Source: an uncultured Coriobacteriaceae bacterium (lineage in GTDB: Bacteria; Actinomycetota; Coriobacteriia; Coriobacteriales; UMGS124). Taken from it: a stretch of 6,779 bases of DNA. The notes beneath the pieces are model-generated. The model worked only from the letters and a program-made list of their open reading frames with translations, was not told the DNA's origin and searched no databases. Location: positions 1 to 6,779 of the forward strand of contig USJP01000089.1 in NCBI GenBank assembly GCA_900555105.1. The letters are read 5' to 3'. Shown here piece by piece: positions 1 to 6,491 of the stretch. The translations under genes and the position numbers were made by a program. Each line of letters starts with the position of its first letter. The first letter of the stretch is position 1.

Positions 1-136
1 TAGAAGCCCCCGCGCATGCAAGAGGCTCCCCGAATGGTCCCAGCGCAGTTTTGCAGCCGCGCCCCTCGCGGCGGAACTGTCTGAGCATTGGACCATTCGG
101 GGAGCCCTCGGAGACACACGAGCAGAAAGGCTTCTA
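1..136. repeat. Nested long palindrome at the 3' end of icd
   Basis: Four nested inverted repeats share one centre. The outer arms are TAGAAGCC (1-8) and GGCTTCTA (129-136). Next comes a perfect 17-bp pair, GGCTCCCCGAATGGTCC (24-40) with its complement at 90-106. Inside are CAGTT (46-50) with AACTG (75-79), and an apical CCGCG (57-61) with CGCGG (67-71) around a 5-base loop. The right outer arm contains the icd stop codon, so on the minus strand this would fold as the icd 3' untranslated region. There is no T-run on either side, so it is not a classical rho-independent terminator. It could be a transcript-stabilising 3' structure, a structured RNA, or a palindromic miniature repeat whose outer arms are its ends. 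Its left end coincides with the window edge, so more may lie outside. Confidence 0.7.
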
Positions 137-1336
137 GCCCCTCAACCTCCCCGCAATCGCCACGATGAAGTCGCGCGTATTGAGCGTCGTGGGGTTCTCC
201 AGCGTCGTGATGCGCGCAAGGTCGCCCGTCATCTCGCCGGCCTCGATGGTGTCGATCGTGGCCTTCTCCAGGCGGTTTGCGAAGTCCACAAGCTCGGGCA
301 GCTCATCGAGCTCGCCGCGCTTGCGCAGGGCACCCGACCAGGCAAAGATTGTGGCAACCGAGTTGGTCGAGGTCTCCTGACCGGCAAGGTGCTTGTAATA
401 GTGGCGCTGCACCGTACCGTGAGCGGCCTCGTACTCGAAGGTGCCATCGGGGCTCACGAGCACCGAGGTCATCATGGCAAGCGAACCGAAAGCGCTCGAC
501 ACCATGTCGCTCATAACATCGCCGTCGTAATTCTTGCAGGCCCAGATAAAGCCACCCTCAGCCTTCATGACGCGCGCCACGGCGTCATCGATGAGGGTGT
601 AGAAGTACGTGATGCCCGCCTCGTCAAAACGAGCCTTGTACTCGGCGTCAAAAATCTCCTGGAAGATATCCTTGAAGCGGTGGTCATACTTCTTAGAAAT
701 GGTGTCTTTCGTAGCGAACCAGACGTCCTGCTTGATGGCAAGCGCGTACTCGAAGCAGCAGTGGGCGAAGCTCTCGATGGAACCATCGAGGTTGTGCATG
801 CCCTGCACCACGCCCGGCTCCTTGAAGTCGTGCACCAGCTCGCGCGTCTCAGTGCCGTCCTTAGCCGTGTAGACGAGCTCCACCTTGCCAGGGCCGGGAA
901 TGCGCATCTCAGCGTTGCGATACACATCGCCGTAGGCGTGACGGGCAAGCGTAATGGGACGGGTCCAGTTACGCACGCAGGGCTCGATGCCCTTGACCAC
1001 GATGGGCGTGCGAAAGACAGTGCCATCGAGCATGGCACGGATGGTGCCGTTGGGGCTCTTCCACATCTGCTTGAGGCCGTACTCCTCCACACGCGCCGCA
1101 TTGGGCGTGATGGTGGCGCACTTCACGGCCACCCCCAGGCGCTTCGTGGCAAGAGCCGAGTCCACCGTGACCTGGTCGTCGGTCTCGTCGCGATGCTTGA
1201 GGCCCAGGTCGTAGTACTCGCTCTTGAGGTCGACGAAGGGGCAGATGAGCTCATCTTTGATCAGCTGCCAGATGATGCGGGTCATCTCGTCGCCGTCCAT
1301 CTCAACAAGCGGCGTGGTCATCTGAATCTTTGCCAT
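134..1336 (-). CDS. icd: NADP-dependent isocitrate dehydrogenase (eukaryote-type, homodimeric class)
   Basis: This 400-residue cytosolic enzyme oxidatively decarboxylates isocitrate to 2-oxoglutarate and makes NADPH. The protein aligns by eye along its length with the homodimeric class that includes human IDH1, rather than the E. coli Icd class. Seen are the isocitrate loop SPNGTIR (94-100), R109, R132 and Y139. K210 is the likely catalytic lysine, in an [11 protein letters not shown] stretch. Metal ligands are D250, D273 and D277, with the YDGD motif at 270-273. The coenzyme segment AAHGTVQRH (304-312) has R311 and H312, the pair that favours NADP over NAD. Length is normal for the family and no key residue is missing. 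The ATG start is supported by AAGGAG at 1344-1349, seven bases upstream. The gene has its own promoter and is separated from the TRAP unit by a terminator. In an anaerobe it probably supplies 2-oxoglutarate for glutamate synthesis and NADPH. Confidence 0.97.
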   Translation of the reverse strand: MAKIQMTTPLVEMDGDEMTRIIWQLIKDELICPFVDLKSEYYDLGLKHRDETDDQVTVDSALATKRLGVAVKCATITPNAARVEEYGLKQMWKSPNGTIRAMLDGTVFRTPIVVKGIEPCVRNWTRPITLARHAYGDVYRNAEMRIPGPGKVELVYTAKDGTETRELVHDFKEPGVVQGMHNLDGSIESFAHCCFEYALAIKQDVWFATKDTISKKYDHRFKDIFQEIFDAEYKARFDEAGITYFYTLIDDAVARVMKAEGGFIWACKNYDGDVMSDMVSSAFGSLAMMTSVLVSPDGTFEYEAAHGTVQRHYYKHLAGQETSTNSVATIFAWSGALRKRGELDELPELVDFANRLEKATIDTIEAGEMTGDLARITTLENPTTLNTRDFIVAIAGRLRG

Positions 1337-1376
1337 GCGGGGTCTCCTTCCGGGCGCTCAGTCAGCAACGCCCATC

Positions 1377-1404
1377 ATGATACGACCCCGCAAACCATTC
1401 TCAA
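1377..1404 (-). promoter_or_regulatory. Probable sigma70-type promoter of icd
   Basis: On the minus strand there is a -35 TTGAGA (1399-1404), a 16-base spacer, and a -10 TATCAT (1377-1382). Each hexamer differs from consensus at one position. The predicted transcript start near 1369-1370 gives a leader of about 34 bases ending in the GGAAGGAG ribosome binding site (1344-1351). It lies between the TRAP terminator and icd, where an independent promoter is expected. Confidence 0.65.
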
Positions 1405-1468
1405 GGCGCAAATACGATGCGTCACCTGGTAGAAACCAAGCACCATACTGACTACGCACCCCACACGC

Positions 1469-1501
1469 AAAAAGGGCCCGAGGATTGCTCCTCGAGCCCT
1501 T
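1469..1501 (-). terminator. Rho-independent terminator of the TRAP transporter unit
   Basis: Read on the minus strand, AAGGGC (1501-1496) and CGAGGA (1494-1489) pair with TCCTCG (1484-1479) and GCCCTT (1477-1472). There is one internal mismatch (A1495/C1478) and a 4-base loop. The stem is followed directly by five Ts (1473-1469). It begins 35 bases after the permease stop codon and just before the icd promoter, so it separates the two transcription units. On the plus strand the stem is followed only by GTTTG, so it is mainly one-directional. Confidence 0.9.
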
Positions 1502-1536
1502 GTTTGAAACATGTGCCCAGCTTGTTGCACGTGAAC

Positions 1537-3558
1537 CTATGCCGCAGACAAGGCTTCCTTCTTCTTTGCCGTGAGGTACTGGAAGGCCCCGACGGCCACG
1601 GCGACGACGATACCGACGACGTCGCTTGCAATACCGGGAATCATGGCGCACAAACCACCCACAACGAGGGCAATACGCAACACGGGATTGATCTTCTTGA
1701 AGAGGTGGCCGTTGAGGGCTGCCGCGATGCAGAAGAGGCCGAGCAGGGCCGTGACGCACACGAGCGCCATCTCAAACACCGACGCATCGCCCTCGAAGAG
1801 CATAATCGGGTTGAAAGCGAAGATGTAGGGCACGATGAAGGCCGCAATGGCGAGCTTCGTGGCGTTGACGGCGGTCTTCATCGGCTTGGACTTGGCGATT
1901 GCGCTGCCGGCGTATGCAGCCAGGGCCACAGGCGGCGTGATGTCGGCCACGATGCCGAAGTAGAAGACGAAGAAGTGCGCGGCAACCACGGGGATGCCCA
2001 GCTGAATGAGGATGGGTGCGCAGGTGGAGGCCATGATGCAGTAGTTGGCCGTAGTGGGGACGCCCATGCCAAGAACGATGCAGCACACCATGGTGAGCAA
2101 CAGGCCCAGGATGGTGGCATCGCCGGCGATGGCCACGATGCCGTTGATGAGCACGGAGGCAAGGCCGGTCAGCGTGATGCAGCCAGCAATGAGACCGGCC
2201 ATGGCGCAGGCAACGCCCACCGACACAGCGCTCTTGGCGCCCGCCTGGAAGGCCTCGAAAGCCTGCAGCAGCGCAAACTTCGTCGTCTCAGCAAACACCT
2301 GGCCAATCGTCTGGCCCTCGGCGCGCTCATGCAGGTTGTTCAGGAAGAAGTTGACATACCCGATGAGGAAGGCAGCGAAAATGGAGATGGCGGCAGACCA
2401 AGCCATGGTACGCGCGCCTGACGCGACAAGCCACACGAGCAGCACAAGCGGCAGCAGCAGGTAGCAGTTCTTGCCCAGGTAGCGCCAGGTAGGCAGGTCC
2501 TCACGCGAAAGGCCCTTGAGCCCGAGCTTCTTGGCCTCGAGGTGCACGGTGATGAAGATGCCGGCGAAGTACAGCACGGCAGGCAGGATGGCCTTGGCGG
2601 CCACATCAATGTAGGGAATGCCCATGTACTCGGCCATAAGGAACGCCGCCGCGCCCATGATGGGGGGCATGATCTGGCCACCGGTGGAAGATGCTGCCTC
2701 AACGGCGCCGGCGAACTCGGGCTTGAAGCCGGTCTTCTTCATCATGGGGATGGTGACGGAGCCCGTGGTGACGGTGTTTCCCACCGAGGAGCCGCTCACC
2801 ATGCCGCACAGGGCGCTCGAGATGACGGCCACCTTTGCAGGGCCGCCACTCGACCAGCCAGCAAGACGGTTGGCCAGGGAGATGAAGAAGTTGGCGATGC
2901 CCGTGCGCTCCAGGAACGCGCCAAAGATGATGAAGAGCACGATGTAGGTGTAGCACACGTTGATGGGCGTGCCGATGACACCATTCACGCTGTAGAACAG
3001 GCGGGAGATGATGTACTGGAACATCTTGAACGGGTCGGAGTTGTAGCCGCTGCGCCAAACCACGACGTAGATGAGCAGGGCGGCAACCACTACGAGAATC
3101 GGGATACCCACGCAACGACGGCATAGCTCGAACAGCACGAGGATGCCCACGACGCCCATGACGATGAGCGGCAGGTCGATGCGGTTGTTCATCATAATGA
3201 TGTCGTAGGCGTTAAACGCAAAGTAGAAGAACGAGCCTGCGCCCAGCACCATGAGAACGATGTCGTACCACGGGATGCGGTTGGGCTTGACGTGGTGCTT
3301 GTCAGCCGGGTAAATCAAAAAGCCGATGATAATGATGCAACCCAGGAACAGCGACAGGCGCGTCTCAGGCAACACGGTGCTGAAGAGCGTCATGTACAGG
3401 CAGTACACGGAGAACGCCGCCATGATGCAGCCGACAATGGTCTTGGGGATGCCCTGCCACACGCGCGTATTCGACTCACGGTCGTACTTCTTCATCACCG
3501 CGTCGACATCAGTCTGCATTTCCTCGGCAGGAAGGGCGGTCTGGCTGGAATCTGCCAC
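1537..3558 (-). CDS. TRAP transporter permease, fused 4TM/12TM type (TAXI-associated)
   Basis: This is the integral membrane subunit of a tripartite ATP-independent periplasmic (TRAP) transporter, which uses an ion gradient to import a solute delivered by the binding protein encoded upstream. At 673 residues it is a natural fusion of the small (DctQ-like) and large (DctM-like) subunits, as is usual for TAXI systems. After a polar N-terminus (1-38), hydrophobic segments start near residues 39-60 and 69-83 and continue to about 658. Conserved large-subunit motifs are visible: GMVSGSSVGNTVTTGS (252-267), STGGQIMPPIMG (291-302), GMGVPTTANY (497-506) and FGIVADITPPVALAAYAG (534-551). The GTG start at 3558 is chosen because GGAGGTG (3566-3572) lies seven bases upstream. 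An ATG 16 codons further out has no such site and would add a basic, non-family extension. It is the second gene of the unit, 121 bases after the binding protein gene, and ends at the terminator. The substrate cannot be read from the sequence. Confidence 0.93.
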   Translation of the reverse strand: MADSSQTALPAEEMQTDVDAVMKKYDRESNTRVWQGIPKTIVGCIMAAFSVYCLYMTLFSTVLPETRLSLFLGCIIIIGFLIYPADKHHVKPNRIPWYDIVLMVLGAGSFFYFAFNAYDIIMMNNRIDLPLIVMGVVGILVLFELCRRCVGIPILVVVAALLIYVVVWRSGYNSDPFKMFQYIISRLFYSVNGVIGTPINVCYTYIVLFIIFGAFLERTGIANFFISLANRLAGWSSGGPAKVAVISSALCGMVSGSSVGNTVTTGSVTIPMMKKTGFKPEFAGAVEAASSTGGQIMPPIMGAAAFLMAEYMGIPYIDVAAKAILPAVLYFAGIFITVHLEAKKLGLKGLSREDLPTWRYLGKNCYLLLPLVLLVWLVASGARTMAWSAAISIFAAFLIGYVNFFLNNLHERAEGQTIGQVFAETTKFALLQAFEAFQAGAKSAVSVGVACAMAGLIAGCITLTGLASVLINGIVAIAGDATILGLLLTMVCCIVLGMGVPTTANYCIMASTCAPILIQLGIPVVAAHFFVFYFGIVADITPPVALAAYAGSAIAKSKPMKTAVNATKLAIAAFIVPYIFAFNPIMLFEGDASVFEMALVCVTALLGLFCIAAALNGHLFKKINPVLRIALVVGGLCAMIPGIASDVVGIVVAVAVGAFQYLTAKKKEALSAA

Positions 3559-3565
3559 TTGTTTA

Positions 3566-3572
3566 CACCTCC
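3566..3572 (-). promoter_or_regulatory. Strong ribosome binding site deciding the permease GTG start
   Basis: The minus strand reads GGAGGTG, then seven bases, then GTG GCA GAT. This near-perfect anti-16S match fixes the permease start at 3558 instead of the in-frame ATG at 3606. Confidence 0.85.
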
Positions 3573-3599
3573 AAGAGCGTGAAAACGGATAGGTCATAA

Positions 3600-3660
3600 A
3601 ACGCAAGGGAAGTCGCCGCGGTCAGAGGCGACCGCAGCGACTTCCGATTGTAACGCAAGG
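3600..3660. repeat. Intergenic stem-loop flanked by a 9-bp direct repeat inside the TRAP unit
   Basis: Between the two TRAP genes is a near-perfect hairpin. GGAAGTCGC (3608-3616) pairs with GCGACTTCC (3637-3645), and GCGGTC (3618-3623) pairs with GACCGC (3630-3635). There is one mismatch and a 6-base loop. On the minus strand only a weak T-stretch (TTTT, 3601-3598) follows after CTTGCG, so full termination is unlikely. Partial termination, or an RNA end-stabilising stem that raises binding-protein expression over permease, is plausible. The direct repeat AACGCAAGG occurs at 3600-3608 and 3652-3660, bracketing the hairpin. This looks like a target-site duplication around a very small palindromic insert, though chance is not excluded. 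Confidence 0.75.
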
Positions 3661-3679
3661 AGAATTGGGAGAAGGCGAA

Positions 3680-4738
3680 TTACTTCGTCTCTACCTCGAA
3701 GCCCTTCTCCTTGAAGTACTTTGCTGCGCCGGGGTGATACGGCACGGACGTGATGGAAGCACCGTTCTCAACGCTGAGCTCAGCATACTTGGCATGGCTG
3801 TCGGTGAGGTCGGCGGCGTTGTCGAAGATGTCGGCGCACAGCGTGTAAATGGCATCCTCGGAAACCGTGTCGGCGGCGATAATGACTGCGCTCACAGCGA
3901 CGGTGGTGACATCCTCGTCGACGCCCGTGTAGGTGCCGGCCGGGATGGTGGCAGCCTGGTAGTACTCAGAGGTCTCGAGCAGACCGGAGACGTGCTCCTC
4001 GTCCAGGGAGACGAGATAGGCGGTCTTGGACGTGGAGAGGTCGGTGATGGCCGTGGTGGGAGCGCCGGCGACGATGAAGGCGGCGTCGATCTTGCCGTCC
4101 TTGAGGGCATCGGCGGAGTCACCGAACGACTGGTAGGTGGGCGTGATGTCGTCCTCGGTGAGGCCGTAGGCGCCCAGGACATCGATGGCGTTGAAGTACA
4201 CACCCGAACCGGCAGAACCGATGGAGACGTTCTTGCCCTTGAGGTCGGCGACGGTCTTGATCTCGGGGTCGCAGGTGACGATCTGGACGGTCTCCTGGTA
4301 AAGGGCGGCAACCGTGGAGAAGCAGTCGACGGCGCCATCCTTCGCGAAGAGGTTCGTACCGGCGTACGCGTAAGCCATAACGTCGGACTGGCAGAAGGCG
4401 AGCTCAGCGTCGCCGTCCTCGATGGCGATGACGTTGGCCTGCGAGCCGTTGCCCACAAGGGCCGTCACCTTGATGTCGGTGTTGTTGGTAGCGTGCTGGG
4501 AGATGACGGAGCCGAAGGCGTAATAGGTGCCCGACTCGCCGCCAGTGATGAAGCGCAGGTCGGCGGTCTTGTCGCCAGAGGCCTTGGTGTCAGTGTCGGC
4601 AGCCTCGGTCTTGGCGGCGTCGTCCTTCTTCTCCTCGGTCTTGGCGGGCTCGGCAGTCTCACCGCAACCGGCAAGGACGAGCAACATACCGGCAACACCG
4701 GCCAGAGCGAGGAACTCTTTCCTGGAAACCTTCTTCAT
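3680..4738 (-). CDS. TAXI family TRAP transporter solute-binding lipoprotein
   Basis: This 352-residue extracytoplasmic binding protein is the receptor of the TRAP system whose permease follows. The N-terminus is a lipoprotein signal: basic start, hydrophobic 9-23, and lipobox LAGC with lipidated Cys25. A Lys/Glu/Ala/Thr-rich tether (about 26-60) probably spaces the domain from the membrane. TAXI hallmarks are GGESGTYYAFG (66-76), VGNGSQANVIAIEDGDAELAF (95-115), KGKNVSIGSAGSG (167-179), GKIDAAFIVAGAPT (215-228) and the C-terminal VPYHPGAAKYFKEKG (332-346). The ATG start has AAGGAG (4747-4752) eight bases upstream. It is the first gene of the leftward unit. Oddity: SRKEFL (5-10) resembles a twin-arginine motif with Lys in place of the second Arg. 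The characterised TAXI protein of Thermus binds glutamate/glutamine, but the ligand here is not predictable. Confidence 0.95.
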   Translation of the reverse strand: MKKVSRKEFLALAGVAGMLLVLAGCGETAEPAKTEEKKDDAAKTEAADTDTKASGDKTADLRFITGGESGTYYAFGSVISQHATNNTDIKVTALVGNGSQANVIAIEDGDAELAFCQSDVMAYAYAGTNLFAKDGAVDCFSTVAALYQETVQIVTCDPEIKTVADLKGKNVSIGSAGSGVYFNAIDVLGAYGLTEDDITPTYQSFGDSADALKDGKIDAAFIVAGAPTTAITDLSTSKTAYLVSLDEEHVSGLLETSEYYQAATIPAGTYTGVDEDVTTVAVSAVIIAADTVSEDAIYTLCADIFDNAADLTDSHAKYAELSVENGASITSVPYHPGAAKYFKEKGFEVETK

Positions 4739-4849
4739 CTTGAGCGCTCCTTTTCATAATGTTTGGAATGCCAACGAGAATAGACGGACTCGTACGGCAG
4801 CACATGAAACCAGATGATCTTGCTCATTGTTGTGCGCTGTCTGGATGCA

Positions 4850-4878
4850 AGTTTATGAGAAAAGAGCGCCTCTGACAT
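4850..4878 (-). promoter_or_regulatory. Candidate promoter of the TRAP unit
   Basis: On the minus strand there is a -35-like ATGTCA (4873-4878), a 17-base spacer and a -10-like TAAACT (4850-4855). Each matches consensus at four of six positions. This predicts a leader of about 100 bases. The match is modest and other start sites in this AT-richer region are possible. Confidence 0.3.
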
Positions 4879-4881
4879 CAC

Positions 4882-4900
4882 CGTTAATGCATTTTTAACG
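4882..4900. promoter_or_regulatory. Operator-like dyad in the divergent region
   Basis: CGTTAA (4882-4887) and TTAACG (4895-4900) are perfect inverted half-sites separated by seven bases. The dyad sits directly upstream of the candidate TRAP -35 box, about 40-57 bases before the predicted start. That is a usual place for an activator. No regulator gene for it is recognised here. Confidence 0.4.
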
Positions 4901-4956
4901 CTCCAATACTCTATTTGTGCCGTTCACATGGCTTTTTGCATCCTTTTGCCCGCCAA

Positions 4957-4968
4957 AGTGCATGCACT
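4957..4968. promoter_or_regulatory. Perfect 12-bp palindrome upstream of the AEC gene
   Basis: AGTGCATGCACT is fully self-complementary. It lies about 50 bases before the AEC permease start and just upstream of a possible -10 hexamer TACACT (4981-4986), for which no good -35 was found. It may be an operator for the AEC gene, but a 12-bp palindrome alone is weak evidence. Confidence 0.35.
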
Positions 4969-5019
4969 GTGAAGCTTTCTTACACTTAGGCACCCACCAC
5001 AGCATCGAAAGGCTCCCGC

Positions 5020-5955
5020 GTGAACACGGACACCCTCGGCATCTTCACTCAGATGGTCGTGCTCTTCCTCATCATCGGCACAGGATACGGCTGCAAGAAA
5101 GCGCACCTCACAACGGCTGCTTTTGACAAAGGCCTCTCCAACCTGGTGCTGTCAGTCACACTTCCTGCCATGATCGTGGGATCAGTGCTCAACTCTGCAC
5201 AGCTCCCCGGTCGCACGGACATCGCGACGGCCTTTCTTTACTCGTGCGTGGCCTATGCGCTCATGATTATGGTCGCCCTGGTCCTCACCGCCCTCATGCG
5301 CGTACCCATCGGCAGACGCGGGGTCCTGCGCTTCATGATGGTGTTCGGAAATGTCGGCTTCCTGGGATTCCCTGTCATCTCAGCAATCTGGGGCAGCGAC
5401 GCGCTCATCTACACCGCCATCTTTAACCTGCCCTTTAACTTCCTATGCTTCACGGTGGGCGCCTGGTTCATCGCCAGCGATGCACAGAGCCAGGGCATGG
5501 AGAAGGTCACATGGCGCACCTTTTGCACGCCCACCATCCTGTCATGCTGCGTGGCCATCGTGCTGGCGCTTCTGGGCATCCACAACGTGCCCGTGATCGG
5601 CTCGGCACTCGACACGCTCGGTGCCATGACCACGCCGGCCGCCCTGCTTGTTGTGGGATCTCAGCTGGGCAATCTTGCCCCGCGTGAGCTTGTGGGAGAT
5701 GCGCGTCTCTGGGTGAGCTGCGCAGTCAGGCTCGTGCTCATGCCCCTGCTCAACTGGGTTGCGCTCAGCCTCATTGTGGACGACCCGCTCATCCTGGGCA
5801 TTCTCGTGGTCACCACGGCCATGCCCGTGGCAAACGTGGGCACGATGCTGTGCCAGAAATACGACGCAGACACCCCCACCGTGCTGCGCGGCACCTTCTG
5901 GACCACGCTGCTGTCGCTTGTGACCATCCCCGTGCTCGTGCTTGTGATGGGCTAG
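5020..5955 (+). CDS. AEC family transporter (auxin efflux carrier-like permease)
   Basis: This 311-residue inner-membrane carrier belongs to the AEC/Mem_trans family. Bacterial members move small organic anions such as malate or malonate, but the substrate is not inferable here. About ten hydrophobic segments span the protein, at roughly 8-24, 40-58, 68-92, 102-122, 126-151, 170-188, 198-216, 229-252, 257-275 and 291-310. Family-like motifs are LVLSVTLPAMIVGSVL (42-57), GNVGFLGFPV (110-119) and the C-terminal half around TTAMPVANVGTMLCQKYDAD (265-284). Length is typical and the fold appears complete. The start is GTG at 5020, supported by GAAAGG (5007-5012) seven bases upstream. The next in-frame ATG (residue 12) would cut into the first membrane segment and has no ribosome binding site. 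It diverges from the TRAP unit and precedes the PerR-like gene, which has its own promoter. Confidence 0.92.
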   Translation: MNTDTLGIFTQMVVLFLIIGTGYGCKKAHLTTAAFDKGLSNLVLSVTLPAMIVGSVLNSAQLPGRTDIATAFLYSCVAYALMIMVALVLTALMRVPIGRRGVLRFMMVFGNVGFLGFPVISAIWGSDALIYTAIFNLPFNFLCFTVGAWFIASDAQSQGMEKVTWRTFCTPTILSCCVAIVLALLGIHNVPVIGSALDTLGAMTTPAALLVVGSQLGNLAPRELVGDARLWVSCAVRLVLMPLLNWVALSLIVDDPLILGILVVTTAMPVANVGTMLCQKYDADTPTVLRGTFWTTLLSLVTIPVLVLVMG

Positions 5956-5990
5956 CGAGCCATCTCTGTCTGCCACCAGCAAATGGCACA

Positions 5991-6017
5991 GCTTTCAAGG
6001 CAGGAAATCTTGAAAGC
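5991..6017. repeat. 9-bp inverted repeat after the AEC gene, overlapping the regulator's -35
   Basis: GCTTTCAAG (5991-5999) and CTTGAAAGC (6009-6017) are perfect inverted arms around nine bases. A smaller dyad, TGCCA/TGGCA (5971-5975 and 5984-5988), lies just before. No T-run follows on either strand, so it is a poor rho-independent terminator. The right arm contains the TTGAAA -35 hexamer of the next gene, so a protein-binding site is an equally good reading. Confidence 0.5.
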
Positions 6018-6038
6018 ATTACCTTGATGTTGTATCCT
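6010..6038 (+). promoter_or_regulatory. Probable promoter of the PerR-like regulator
   Basis: A -35 TTGAAA (6010-6015; five of six) is followed by a 17-base spacer and a -10 TATCCT (6033-6038; four of six). The predicted start is near 6045, directly at the edge of the AT-rich operator-like dyad. The leader is about 40 bases. Confidence 0.5.
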
Positions 6039-6046
6039 TATTGCGA

Positions 6047-6061
6047 TTAATTACTAATTAT
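6047..6061. promoter_or_regulatory. Candidate Fur/PerR-type 7-1-7 operator
   Basis: TTAATTA, a central C and TAATTAT form an inverted repeat with six of seven positions matched. Its size and AT-richness are like PerR/Fur boxes (consensus for B. subtilis PerR: TTATAAT-N-ATTATAA), though the sequence is not identical. It covers the predicted transcription start of the regulator gene, where a repressor would block its own synthesis. Autoregulation is inferred from position and type. Confidence 0.5.
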
Positions 6062-6086
6062 CTCAAGCGGCTTTCCGGGAGGACGT

Positions 6087-6479
6087 ATGCCAGCAAGAAA
6101 CACCGTACAGCGCAGCGTCATCGAAGCCGAGCTGCGACACTTGGCAAACCACCCCACCGTCGACGAGGTGTACGCCGCCGTGCACGAGGAGCACCCCAGC
6201 ATCAGCAAGGCAACGGTGTATCGCACGCTTAACATGCTCTCTGACGAAGGCGCGATCAGCCGTGTGAAGATCAACAACGGCGCCGACCACTTCGATCACA
6301 CCGCATTCTTCCACTATCACGTGCGGTGCCTGGGATGCGGCAAAGTCGACGACGTCATGATTCCCATACTCGCAGGCATCGAGGAGACCGCCAGCGCCGC
6401 CAGCGGCTACCGCGTGGTAAGCCACACCCTGCAGTTCGACGGCTACTGCCCCGCCTGCCAGGGAAAGGAACAGGATTAG
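6087..6479 (+). CDS. Fur family metalloregulator, PerR-like
   Basis: This 130-residue DNA-binding repressor has a winged helix in residues 1-62 (HPTVDEVY at 22-29 and SKATVYRTLNML at 40-51 as recognition helix), then a dimerisation/metal domain. Structural zinc cysteines are C81-x-x-C84 and C121-x-x-C124. By alignment to B. subtilis PerR, the regulatory metal ligands H37, D85, H91, H93 and D104 correspond to H22, D70, H76, H78 and D89. The aspartate at the last position is typical of PerR, where Fur has glutamate, so peroxide sensing is the favoured role over iron uptake control. The ATG has GGGAGGA (6077-6083) just upstream with short spacing. The reading frame is closed by a TAA at 6048-6050 with no other start, so the N-terminus really is about 15 residues shorter than PerR of Bacillus, lacking most of helix 1. 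No target operon is visible in the window. Confidence 0.93.
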   Translation: MPARNTVQRSVIEAELRHLANHPTVDEVYAAVHEEHPSISKATVYRTLNMLSDEGAISRVKINNGADHFDHTAFFHYHVRCLGCGKVDDVMIPILAGIEETASAASGYRVVSHTLQFDGYCPACQGKEQD

Positions 6480-6491
6480 CGAGCGCTCAAG

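Noticed and set aside
1..136. Rho-independent terminator for icd
   Set aside because: No T-run follows the stem on the minus strand and the structure is much longer than a standard terminator; it may still affect transcript ends in another way.
389..1432. Plus-strand open frame of 347 codons opposite icd
   Set aside because: It is the antisense of a well-conserved gene, has no ribosome binding site or recognisable domain, and arises from the high third-position G+C of icd.
1417..2421. Plus-strand open frame of 334 codons opposite the permease
   Set aside because: Its product is His/Glu/Asp-rich low-complexity sequence, the mirror of hydrophobic codons in the permease, and it starts across the TRAP terminator.
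3559..3606. Longer permease N-terminus starting at the ATG at 3606
   Set aside because: No Shine-Dalgarno site precedes it, it begins inside the intergenic hairpin region, and GGAGGTG lies correctly before the GTG at 3558.
3665..4759. Plus-strand open frame of 364 codons opposite the TAXI gene
   Set aside because: The Gly/Val/Leu-rich low-complexity product is antisense to a protein with clear family motifs and a lipobox; there is no separate start signal.
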